From positions 682,001 to 746,000 of the forward strand of contig CP051143.1 in NCBI GenBank assembly GCA_001592805.2: a DNA stretch of 64,000 nt. Direction: 5' to 3'. The DNA comes from Peltaster fructicola (taxonomy: Eukaryota; Ascomycota; Dothideomycetes). A model generated the notes under the pieces. The model did no database searches and was not told the origin of the DNA. It saw nothing but the letters and a program-made list of their open reading frames with translations. Position 1 is the first letter of the stretch, and the number at the start of each line of letters is the position of its first letter. A program made the position numbers and the translations under genes. Below, piece by piece: positions 51,638-60,845 of the stretch.

Positions 51638-53117
51638 TCAATCATCGCGACCAGGGATATGAGCTCTTCGGCGGAGCGCTGAAAACTCGAATGGCAACTC
51701 ATGCCCACCGCGTGGCCCTACGTGGTTCATCCTGGGCGCTTCGATGTGCTGGAAATCGACATTAGCCATCGCATTGAGCCAATTTGCGATCTAATCGAGT
51801 CAGCTGGTGCCTTCGAGAATCTTGAGAACTTACCGGCTTGGCATGCCATCTACCACCGCCAATCTCAAACCACCCCAGATGACCACCACCGCTGGAGGCT
51901 ACCATGACGACCCAAGGACTGTGCCTGAACTCTTCGTATGGCACAGCCTCGTCAGCGGCGATAGGATCATCCACAGAATGCAGTGCCATCACCGGGATGC
52001 GTATGCTCAGAACGGCATCGTCGCTCGATGCATCTCTATAGTATGCTGTCTCTGTCGGATAGCCCCAGGTCGGGCATTGGACCTCTCGATCAAATTCGAA
52101 GAGGTGCTTGATTTTGGAGATGCGCTCAGCATTGAGTGCCTTGTTCTGGCTCAGCTGTTCAGCATGTCTATCATGTAAGGCCTTCATCGAGCTTCCCATG
52201 GCCTTACTGTACACCCTGTGGCCAATTGTGGTGCGCTGCAATGCCCAGTGTGTTACTTCAAGCTTCCATGGATTCGATACAATGCATGCAGCATTCAGCA
52301 GACAACTAGAGCCTTCCTCGCCGATGAACTGTTGAAGTCAGCCATGCCACAGCACTCTCCACGTACTCACGTTTGTCAACATGTTAGCACCAAGAGAGAA
52401 ACCAATACCAAACAACGGTCGATTCGGCCAGGTCTTCTTACACCACTTTACCACTTGCCTCACGTCCCATGTTGTTCGTGCATTATAAAGCATGCTAGTC
52501 GTGATCTTGCTACCAGCACAACCACGACTGTTCACAACCAATGCCTCCCAATCGCCTCCGCTGATGCCGGCCTGTTTGCCCTCGGTCGTCGACGCAACCA
52601 AAGGTTCGAGGACATGGCGAAGATACGTCTCGTAAGAACCTCCACTGAGACCATGAAGCATGATGAGCAAAGGTTTCGTGTCTTCGGCGGCAAGCTTCTC
52701 GAACTCTGCGTCCGTGAAGTATGTCGTCCTAGGCGGCAGATCGGTATGTCCAACACCCGTAGGATCTTCCTTTAATCCTTGGTCGTCTTTGAGATTGCCT
52801 TCTTCATCTCTAGCATTGCTAGCAGGCTTTGGCGGTGAAACCACAAAGTCAACAGCAAAGTGTCCCTTGAACTTGACGTCGTCTGACTCAAAAACCCGCC
52901 GCTTGTAGTGGACAGGAGGACCATCGTACTTCATAGCAGTCCATGCAGTCTGTAAGTGACCATTGAAGAGCAGTGGATTCAAGTTGCAAGCTGGTGTGGT
53001 ATCTTTGCACAACTCTGGAAATGCCCTCTTGGGTCCGTCCTTGGTTGGCAAGATCAGAGGCTCTTGCGAGTGTGTGTATGTGATGCTACACGAGCCTGGC
53101 CACCATGCATATGCCAT
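51638..53117 (-). CDS. YheT/Eht1-type alpha/beta hydrolase (medium-chain acyl ester synthase family)
   Basis: Three exons, 52371-53117, 51834-52328 and 51638-51790, with introns of 42 and 43 nt, give 464 residues. The ATG at 53117 (MAYAWWPGSCSITY) is preferred; a longer open frame upstream lacks family features. Signatures: NPLLFNGHLQTAWTA near residue 50, the oxyanion strand LLIMLHGLSGGSYETYLRH, NSRGCAGS, and the nucleophile elbow GIGFSLGANML (Ser near 240). The acid region ALHSVDDPIAADEAVP and the catalytic His in SSGGGHLGWFE lie in exon 2. Yeast Eht1/Eeb1 and related proteins make or break medium-chain fatty acid ethyl esters. The exact substrate here is not known. Splice junctions all preserve conserved sequence (ANMLTNFIGEEG). 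Confidence 0.92.
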
Positions 53118-53541
53118 CCTGGCGATATGCAAACGTATATCTGTTGAAGGTCGAAAAGTGAGAGAGGAATATGTGATCGCCGGAAACCAGCATTTTGACT
53201 TCAGTAGCGCCAGCAGCATTATATCCACCTTGGTTGTTGAAACCCATGGTTCGAAGGGTAAGCTCTTTCGACGGTAGTATTGACATCGTCGTAGACTGCA
53301 ATCATCTCGTATCGATCATTCCCAATGACCGGCCGAGCATATGCCGTATCATTGTGTCTGAGTATGTGTCCTTGATCAATGCTTATGTCATGAATGATCA
53401 TTCGGTGGGATCCGCAGAGCCGCATGACAGCTATTCCTGGCCGCGACGTCAATCACCACGCGACCAGCCACTTGCTAGCTACAGTACACACCCCAGCGTC
53501 GCAGGCATAGCGCTGCTTGTGAACTACAATCTCTGCTCACA
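53118..53541. other. Divergent promoter region
   Basis: About 420 bp between the starts of the YheT-type gene and VPS68. Open frames are leader-like. Nothing else seen. Confidence 0.4.
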
Positions 53542-54151
53542 ATGGACGATCATCGACTCTTCAAGTTTCCAAGGCCGCAATGGCTTAACAGCGCCAACAC
53601 AAGGACTGCCGGCGTCTACCTCGCTGGAGCCTTGGTGAGTACTCAAGTTTGCGATTGCAAGCACCACTGACGGATAATTCACAGTTCTCCATCGCGCTAT
53701 TCGTCCTCATCGATGCTGCGACCTTCTCGAGAACCAAGAATGCATCAGACTACCATGTCAACTTCGTGGACTGGATCCCAGGCATCTTCTCAGCACTCGG
53801 CATGATCGTGATCAACAGTATCGACAAGTCAAGATTGAGCGGCGACAGCTTCAGCTACAGTGGAGATGGTGTGGCGTGGAAAGCAAGAGTGGTGTTGTTT
53901 ATGGGCTTTGCTGCGATGGCTGGAGGCCTGGCAGGCAGTGTCACAGTGCTGGTCCTCAAGTATATTGTGCACGAGGTCGGCACGCCGACGTTATGGATGG
54001 GTGTTGCGAATCCTATCGCCAACTCGCTGATCATGCTGAGGTGAGGTTGGATCATCATAATGGTGGACACTACTGACGGAATTACAGCTCGGTTACGCTC
54101 TGGCTGGCTACCAACATTGACGACGACTACCAATACAACCTTGCACTGTAA
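53542..54151 (+). CDS. VPS68: Vps68/TMEM50 (UPF0220) membrane protein
   Basis: There are three exons, 53542-53634, 53685-54040 and 54088-54151, with introns of 50 and 47 nt, for 170 residues. Four membrane spans are visible: AGALFSIALFVLIDAATF, FSALGMIVINSI, VVLFMGFAAMAGGLAGSV and NSLIMLSSVTLWLATN. Yeast Vps68 works with Vps55 in endosome-to-vacuole traffic. The start context and the length agree with the family. Confidence 0.92.
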
Positions 54152-54659
54152 TCAGATATATGTCCGCATTGTACTATTCGTAGTCCACGGCTACGCACCC
54201 GGGATGATACCATCGCTTTGCGACTCGGTTGTTCGTTGAAGTCTGTCACTACACTACAGTTTGTAACGCTCAGACGTCGACACTGCCCTAACGTGCTTGT
54301 TGAGCCGTCGTGCTTGGTGAAAAGCCTCGCTTCGCTGCTTGAGATCGTGCTGTAGGAACGGTCGCAGCGTGAGCATCGGGTCATCCAGCTCGTCGTTTCC
54401 AGACAGTACCAGCAAATGACTTGGTAGCCGCAACTATGTGGGCTGTCCCCGTGCCGAACTTTCTGTGATTCCTTAGACAAGTATTCTCTCCCCATTTCTC
54501 ATCACCTTCGACCTTGATGCCGTAGTTGATGTCTTGGACTGTTAAGTGAGCGGATAGCACGCAGCTCACCCTCCTTTCTCGAAACTCGTTGTGGCGAATG
54601 GGTGTGCTTGAATGTGGTCCGATCGGGTCGCCAGGGCACAGGCAACCAATGCCGCACAT
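54152..54659. other. Intergenic between convergent genes
   Basis: About 500 bp with both 3' UTRs. Short minus-strand frames only; nothing else seen. Confidence 0.45.
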
Positions 54660-55196
54660 CTACCTGCCAAAGAGACCAAGGAAACGACCACCAGCACCAC
54701 CTTGCCCTTGTCGAGCAGCCTCGGTCTTGATCCAGTCAATAAGGAACGCTTTGCTCTTAAGATCGTCCAATCTTGAGGTCTTGGTCAACAGTTGTGGCTC
54801 TTGTCGGTCAAAGGCCAGAAGAGTAGGGATTGAGTTGATGCCATATCGCATAGCGAGACCTCCAACACCACCTAGATCTGGGCTGTCCATCTCTACCTCA
54901 ACGTAGGAGATACCTCCAACGTCCTCGCCAATTCGCTCCTCCTGGATAAGTTGTTTGATCAGTGGAGACACGACCTTACATGATTGGCACCAGTTGGTCA
55001 TCCAGAGTGTGATAAGGGGGATTCGCGTGCTGGCAGAAGAGAGAAGCAATGTTTGAAGCTCATCTTCATTACGTATCGTTGCAGGATAGATCCGGTTTTT
55101 GGCCAGACAAGCTCTGGTCGTTGAGAAATGTCGAATAGCAAGAGTGAGATGTGATGCTGTGCCTCGATGTATTGACCGCATGATTGAGGTCTTCAT
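54660..55196 (-). CDS. Mitochondrial thioredoxin-like protein
   Basis: Single exon, 178 residues from the ATG at 55196; ATG 55181 is a possible alternative. Residues 1-30 (MKTSIMRSIHRGTASHLTLA, then IRHFSTTRACLA) are rich in Arg, Ser and Thr without acids and look like a mitochondrial presequence ending in the common HFSTTR cleavage context. The redox motif is WCQSC (C70, C73) rather than the canonical WCGPC. The cis-Pro is in NSIPTLLAFD. The rest is a complete thioredoxin fold with a Gly-rich tail. The atypical active site suggests a function other than general thioredoxin. An upstream frame continues open but lacks protein-like features. Confidence 0.85.
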   Translation of the reverse strand: MKTSIMRSIHRGTASHLTLAIRHFSTTRACLAKNRIYPATIRNEDELQTLLLSSASTRIPLITLWMTNWCQSCKVVSPLIKQLIQEERIGEDVGGISYVEVEMDSPDLGGVGGLAMRYGINSIPTLLAFDRQEPQLLTKTSRLDDLKSKAFLIDWIKTEAARQGQGGAGGRFLGLFGR

Positions 55197-55959
55197 ATAC
55201 TGACGATGCACAGCGAGAGTTACATGTAGGATGAGAAGTGACGTCGTCAGTTTGGATCCAATGGCTGGGCGTCGTGCACAGACGAGAAGCAACCCCAGCT
55301 CGCCGGCCATGACCTTTCCTCCTTTCCACAACCATGACAGGCACGAGTCGACGAGTTCATCTTCGGTCCATCGACCGTGGTCCCATTCCATCAACCGGAG
55401 CTGCACGTCACGGCTGCTCCGTCCAGCAGCGCACAACTTGCAATCACGTGGCGAGATCTCACTGTCCTGTGTCGATTCCTTGCCATCTCAATCGGCCTTG
55501 TCGAGCAGCATGTCGAGCTAAACTCAGAGACCATTCTTTTCAATGAAAGCCTCGTTACTCGCTGTGTACTGACTTGTAAGCTCCGTGGCAACACATTGCA
55601 CTTATCCCACTTCCTTCAGTGGTCTCCATCCACCTCGTCATCTAAACAAGCTCACGATCACCTTCACTTCCTGCTCATATCTGGCTCACATGAGAATCAT
55701 ATCTCGTCCGATGGTACCTCTTTGGCTCGTTCTGCTCATGTTCTATATCTGTTTTCTTTTCTGCTTTCTTCTGCTCTTCAAAACCTACTCCTAAACACAA
55801 AACACACCTCAATCAAACAGCAAACCTTTGGATTCATATTGCTGTCTATCTTTGTGTTGTCCACCTAGAGCACCTTGTCGCGATTTGATCTTCAGATCAT
55901 TGAGCGAGACGACATTGCGCGACTCCCATTGAATACTTGGACAACGATTTGCGGTCACG
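55197..55959. other. Divergent intergenic region
   Basis: About 760 bp between two divergent starts, with a pyrimidine-rich right half (55560-55860) that could be the leader or promoter of the helicase gene. A plus-strand frame at 55377-55868 is open but follows this CT-rich composition and is not convincing. Confidence 0.4.
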
Positions 55960-57798
55960 ATGAAAAGACGACAAGAGGCTAATGACGATTCTGTTCGCAA
56001 ACGAGCAAAGCAGATCTACGATCAGAGACAACGCGCGGTCAATGCTGCACGCGATGCAGCAGCAGTGAGTGGAGCGTATGCCACGCCACCCAGTTCGAAC
56101 AGCAATGCACTCCTGGGGAACGGCGACAACTCGTCTAACAATGGTACGCCATTTATGCCTGATATGTACATGGTCAGCAAGCTGGAAGAGTGCGTTGTGA
56201 TCCTAACACGCGAAGAGAGGGATCAAAAGAAGAACCTCTGTATCGTAGGACCTGCTGGGACCGGCAAGTCCTGGCTGGTCAGGAACCTAAGCAAGGCTCT
56301 AGAAAGCCTGTCCAAGATCGTCGCAGTGCTTGCTGCCACCGGTACTGCCGCGATCAATGTCGACGGTCAGACCTGCGATGCTTTCTTCGGACTGAGTCCG
56401 GACATGAGGAAACTAGCATTGCGTGATCTTGTCACGAAGGTGGACGAGCACGGCATAAGGGCGAAACTACAGAGCCTCCATGTGCTCATAATCGACGAGA
56501 TCTCTATGGTCAGTCACGAATTTATGATGCAGATGGACGCTGTGATGAAGGAAGGGCGAAACTCGACGGAGCCGTTCGGTGGAGTCAGAGTGGTAGTCGT
56601 GGGCGACTTTGCACAGTTGCCACCCGTCAAACCACAGCAGTTCTGTCACGTTCATGGTCTCGAACGCTATTCCAACGGGAAAAGACGTGGTCTGTTATGT
56701 TGTCGAGGGTGCGAGATTGAAGCAGAACGAGCTGGAATAAGCTATGACGGAGCTCCTTCCAAGGACATGTGGGCATTTAAAGCTCCCGTCTGGACTCAGC
56801 TGAGGTTCGAGCCAATACTGCTCACCAAGTTGTTGCGGCAGACGTGCCCGAAGCTGAAGGAGATCGTGGTATCCATGTTTATGGGGAAAGAACTGACCAC
56901 GGGACAGATCGATCTTCTTCGAAGCAGGACTAATGCTTCCACGACATCTATCAGGCTTTACTGCTTGCGCTGCTCAGCAGATGAGTACAACAAACAACGC
57001 AAGCAAGAAATGACGGAGCCAGATGTCACATTCACTGCATTGGACAATTATAGCGGGCATCCAACCCATGCTTATCTGGCCCATCGGAGACTTGACTACA
57101 TCGACCCTGGAACTTCCTACCTGACCATGCTCCGTGATCACAAACTTTGTGAGAAATTGACATTCTGCAAAGGTATGCCTGTCGTTCTTCTGTCCAACAT
57201 CAATCCAACTCTTGGATTGGTGAACGGACTTCAGGGAACGATAGTCGACTGGCAATACATCAATGCTGAAGATCTGCCTCGCATCAGCGACGGCATGCTC
57301 ACGTCAGGGTACGAATACAGCTCGATCGGACGGAGCCAATCAGCATACTTGCCCTCGATCATGAATGCACATTACACACGACGACAGAATCGTGTTCGCG
57401 CTTTCATGCACGATGAGCGAAACAATGGAAAGCCATGGCCAGTCGTACACTTCGCCAATGGTGTTGAGCGAGTCATTATTCCAGACTGTGTCAGCGAAGA
57501 CTGGACATACGATGACGATGTGTCTACCTTCAGCCGCACGCAACTACCTTTGCTCCCAGCGTGGGCTCTGACAATCCATCGTGCACAGGGCATGACTCTA
57601 GTCGACTATGTGGCAGATCTCAGTGGAGCATTCTGTGCTGGGCTTGAGTATGTTGCATTGTCCAGAGGTCCCTCATTGGAGAGGATGGAGGTGCTTGGCC
57701 TTAAGGGTAAGTTGAAGCATGGCATGGATCCCACAGTTGCCAAGTTCATGAAAGACACCTTTCCAGATCTTGAGGCTCAAATGGCCCAAGGTGGATGA
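55960..57798 (+). CDS. PIF1-family DNA helicase with a Cys/His-rich insertion
   Basis: Single exon, 612 residues. All superfamily 1B motifs are present: Walker A GPAGTGKSW, Walker B IIDEISMV, VVGDFAQLPPV, LTKLLRQTCPKL, VVLLSN/LVNGLQGTIVDW, AWALTIHRAQGMTLVDYV and YVALSRGPSLERMEVLGL. A 25-residue insert after motif III has C229, H230, H232, C247, C248 and C251, a possible zinc knuckle missing from yeast Pif1/Rrm3. The N-terminus is short (about 85 residues) and lacks the long regulatory domain of Pif1. It may be one of the extra PIF1-like genes found in many fungi. No Rep domain or Helitron ends were seen next to it. Expected role: 5'-3' unwinding at forks, telomeres or in mitochondria. Confidence 0.92.
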   Translation: MKRRQEANDDSVRKRAKQIYDQRQRAVNAARDAAAVSGAYATPPSSNSNALLGNGDNSSNNGTPFMPDMYMVSKLEECVVILTREERDQKKNLCIVGPAGTGKSWLVRNLSKALESLSKIVAVLAATGTAAINVDGQTCDAFFGLSPDMRKLALRDLVTKVDEHGIRAKLQSLHVLIIDEISMVSHEFMMQMDAVMKEGRNSTEPFGGVRVVVVGDFAQLPPVKPQQFCHVHGLERYSNGKRRGLLCCRGCEIEAERAGISYDGAPSKDMWAFKAPVWTQLRFEPILLTKLLRQTCPKLKEIVVSMFMGKELTTGQIDLLRSRTNASTTSIRLYCLRCSADEYNKQRKQEMTEPDVTFTALDNYSGHPTHAYLAHRRLDYIDPGTSYLTMLRDHKLCEKLTFCKGMPVVLLSNINPTLGLVNGLQGTIVDWQYINAEDLPRISDGMLTSGYEYSSIGRSQSAYLPSIMNAHYTRRQNRVRAFMHDERNNGKPWPVVHFANGVERVIIPDCVSEDWTYDDDVSTFSRTQLPLLPAWALTIHRAQGMTLVDYVADLSGAFCAGLEYVALSRGPSLERMEVLGLKGKLKHGMDPTVAKFMKDTFPDLEAQMAQGG

Positions 57799-58211
57799 CC
57801 AGACGAGATGACGCCAAGCAACTCATGATTTTGGTCACACAAATCAGTCTCAGAGACAATCTATCAAAGGCAGCGAACATGGTTATCCAAATATCCTATC
57901 ATGGTTACATGGGTCCCTTTCTTGGATCTAGATCGACCTATGCATGCCCAGCTACATGCACTTCCGACCATACGACATCACTCGGTTGTTCTTTAAGGCA
58001 CTGGTGGACTGGGCCACAATCGTGAAGCATAATACGACAGACATTGATGGTCTGCCTAATAACTGTTACATAGTCCTACTCCATATTGCTAAGGAGTATG
58101 TATTGGCATGATTATCATGAAAGCACCAGCAGTACGGTGGTTTGTACAATGGTGACGGCAATACTCATGGAGACAGCCGGTTTCTTCGACAATGAATCCA
58201 AGATCGAGACT
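57799..58211. other. Intergenic between convergent genes
   Basis: About 410 bp of likely 3' UTRs. Nothing else seen. Confidence 0.45.
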
Positions 58212-58912
58212 CTAGGTCTTCGTCTTCTTAGGGGCAGCTTCACCTTGGAGCATCGCGTTGAATCCTGCCTCATCGACTGTCTTATAGCCGTTGTCCTTGA
58301 TCTCAGCGACTTTCTTGGGACCAGGCTTGGTACCAAGCACGATAAGATCGGCATGCTTGAGCTGTGTGACGATGGTAGCACCATGCTTCACGGCAGTGGC
58401 CTCGCAAGTCTTGCGGTCCATGGTGAAGGTACCAGTGAATAGCAGTTTCAAGCCGTCCAGAGAACCTTCCTGACCTTGGGCAATCTGTTTGCGCTGTGAA
58501 CAAAGCGTTAGCATCACACCTGGGCATAACAATCGATTCGACATACCTTGCCACCGGCAGCCTTTTTTGCGTTGACCTCCTCCTGCTCCTCGTCGTCATC
58601 ATCGTCATCATCGTCATCCTCAGCTTCCTGCTTGACCTTCTTTGGCTGCGCTTTTGCTTTTGAAGCACTGTGCTTGTTAGTGAAGTGTGCTCTTTGACTC
58701 GATCTGACCTACGCCTTCTTGGTAGCAGCCGGCTTCTCCACCGAGGACTTCACATCGACTGTGTAGACTTCGAGACCGTCGGTGACCTCATGGTTCTCGA
58801 TGGATGATTGCGCATCATTCGAAGTAGTGTATGCATCAAGAATCTCGAGAGTTTCACCTGTGTCGTTACGCAGAACAACTAGGTGAACCTGAGAGGCTTT
58901 CTTGGGTGGCAT
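58212..58912 (-). CDS. Small BRCT-domain protein
   Basis: There are three exons, 58713-58912, 58547-58667 and 58212-58493, with introns of 45 and 53 nt, for 200 residues. The N-terminus MPPKKASQVHLVVLRNDTGETL forms a small conserved-looking domain of about 65 residues. A Lys-rich and Asp/Glu-rich linker follows, with a run of nine Asp coded by a GAT/GAC microrepeat near 58585-58612. A single BRCT domain occupies about 110-195 (LDGLKLLFTGTFTMDRKTCEATAVKHGATIV). The BRCT is of the type found in RFC1 and bacterial ligase (LxFTGTF, GGAT-like loop). The protein may bind DNA ends or act in replication. A specific role is unknown. Confidence 0.85.
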
Positions 58913-59298
58913 CTTGTCGATCAAGTACTCGTGACACTCGTGTCAGGCTCACGATGTCTCGTCTCTTGACTTGAAGGTGTGTTGAAAGTGTAAAGAGAAG
59001 ATATTTGGGGCGCGCGGGAAGTTGTGTTTGTTTCATATGCGGGCGAGCTCAGCGCGCTGTATAGGCAGCAGCACACCAATCAAACGTCTCCACGCCAACG
59101 TCAATTGCTGTCACAGCAGAGGATCAAACCTAATTGAGACAATGAAAGCAGTGATACTTACAATTAGTCGTGTTGAAGCCTCGAGAAATAACGACATTCG
59201 GGCGGCTCTTCCTATCGCGCAATTGTGCGGCCGGCGGCAGTTTGTGTTTGGACTTATCTGTCCATCAACAAACCAGCTCTGTATACATGTAGCGGGCA
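58913..59298. other. Intergenic, same-direction gap (minus strand)
   Basis: About 390 bp with the XRCC4-like 3' UTR and the BRCT gene promoter. Nothing else seen. Confidence 0.4.
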
Positions 59299-60324
59299 CT
59301 ACAGCTCATCATCAGTCTCGTCGTCCTCGGGATCCGGCATACTTGACTGAGGCGCTACACTGGCACTCGCCCGTTGAGAGTGTGATTGGGACAACAGCTC
59401 TTGTGCAGGCAAGACTTCAGCTGTATGACCGTGCTTAACGGTTTGCGATCGTGCAGTCCTGCTCGACTGTGTAGATTGCCTGTCGTCGACATCGACATCG
59501 GTACCTCCATCCTCATCCTCAGTCTCTTGAGGAGTCTCTTCGCCCTCTGCTTCTTCCATATCGACGTCACTTTGCGTCTGCGGTGCCTTTCGCTTCGAGC
59601 CTCGCGATGTCGACGGCTTCGCCTGCTGCTCGGCATCAGGGACGTCCGCCATGTGTGCATCATCGTCGTTGTCTGCACCTGCACGCTCGAGACGCTGCCT
59701 AAGCTCTCGTATCCTACGCTTCTTGGTGTTGAGCAAAACAGCGAACTTCTGCAGCATATCATCTTCGTGCTCTTTCTTGACCTTGATGAACTCCTCGAGC
59801 TGTGACTTCAAGCTGTCTATTTCTTTCTGCTGAGCATCGAGTGTAGTCTGTGTCGCTTCAAGATCCTTCCATTGCTGCTCCGAGATCTGCACAGCTGTAT
59901 CCACCCAGTCGAATGGTAGGATCTCTTCGCGTTCGTCATCTTGTGCGAGAGATACTGAAGCGACGCGTTGCGTGATACCGCCGATGTTCTTTCGTATGGT
60001 GATGACGAAAGAGTCCTTGTTCCGAGATGCAACGGTTTCTAGGCCTTTCAGATTTCCTGGAGTGCTGAGAGCTGGTCGAGTCTGCAAAAAGATGAAGCGG
60101 ATGATGTCTCGCAGCTCGTCTCCATCACCGTCGAAGTGTTCTGATCTCAGGGCATTGATCTGGGTGCTCCTAATCTCGCCATGGTACACGTGTTCATGCT
60201 CGGTGGCCACCAGTTTTACGTCCAGTGCTTTCTTGACATTAGTCGGAGTGATGTGTACCAGAAGATGCTGAGATGCATCGTCCGCCCGTTTGACACGCAA
60301 GATACGCACTGTTTGGCTCGCCAT
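59299..60324 (-). CDS. XRCC4/Lif1-like NHEJ factor
   Basis: Single exon, 341 residues. XRCC4 (Lif1) holds DNA ligase IV and bridges ends in non-homologous end joining. The head domain is residues 1-145 (MASQTVRILRVKRADDAS, YHGEIRST, FDWVDTAVQISEQQW). A continuous heptad coiled coil follows, about 150-215 (LEATQTTLDAQQKEIDSLKSQ, then LEEFIKVKKEHEDDMLQKF). A Lys/Arg patch (NTKKRRIRELRQRLERA) and a long acidic Ser/Asp tail with SQ/TQ sites come next. The C-terminus DPEDDETDDEL is acidic, as in the family. The sequence family diverges quickly, so the call depends on domain order. Together with the BRCT-containing POL4 it supplies two NHEJ factors in this window. Confidence 0.78.
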   Translation of the reverse strand: MASQTVRILRVKRADDASQHLLVHITPTNVKKALDVKLVATEHEHVYHGEIRSTQINALRSEHFDGDGDELRDIIRFIFLQTRPALSTPGNLKGLETVASRNKDSFVITIRKNIGGITQRVASVSLAQDDEREEILPFDWVDTAVQISEQQWKDLEATQTTLDAQQKEIDSLKSQLEEFIKVKKEHEDDMLQKFAVLLNTKKRRIRELRQRLERAGADNDDDAHMADVPDAEQQAKPSTSRGSKRKAPQTQSDVDMEEAEGEETPQETEDEDGGTDVDVDDRQSTQSSRTARSQTVKHGHTAEVLPAQELLSQSHSQRASASVAPQSSMPDPEDDETDDEL

Positions 60325-60845
60325 AGGATTGGTGCACGATAGAACACCGAACTGCCGATGAAACTCAGCTCAAGCTGGCATCAGGCACCAATGCCTGCCC
60401 TAGATGGGACGATGTCGGAGTCAAGGAGCACTTATCGCCTCTTGAACAGGTTGTTGAAACCCTCCTCTCGCCTTGATACCCAATCTATTCCGTGGCCGCA
60501 GCTAGGTGTCACACTGCGCTGCTGCTGAACGCGCTATTCAGGCCCTTGAGGTCTCGCGTCAAGCGCGTTGTGCAGCGTGGGGAATGCTTGGGACTGGGCG
60601 GAAAAGAAGGTTGGAGAGTAAAAGTGGATCGACCAACCTCTCCTGCAGCCGAATCTTCGCGCTTGCGAAGACCGCATCACACATCACATCCGCTTTCTCA
60701 CCGCATCAACACTCTCCTGACAGGAGCATATTCACCTTCGTAGCGTGCAGCCAGCTCGCCCATCGCGTGCAATTCTGCATGCGAGGGTCAAAAAGGGGTC
60801 AGCTTATTATAATCAGTCGACTACAGCAAGAGGAGGCATCTAACA
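60325..60845. other. Divergent promoter region
   Basis: About 520 bp between the starts of the XRCC4-like gene and Byr4. An 83-codon plus frame near 60492 is not convincing. No motif stands out. Confidence 0.4.

Noticed and set aside
52218-52775. 185-codon plus-strand frame
   Set aside because: Antisense to exon 1/intron 1/exon 2 of the YheT-type hydrolase, whose splicing is well supported.
55377-55868. 163-codon plus-strand frame with a hydrophobic end
   Set aside because: Follows CT-rich promoter DNA that gives Ser/Leu/Phe by composition; no start context or family.
55960-57798. PIF1-type gene as part of a Helitron
   Set aside because: No Rep/HUH domain, hairpin or CTRR-like end was seen in the flanks, and the frame is a complete solo helicase.
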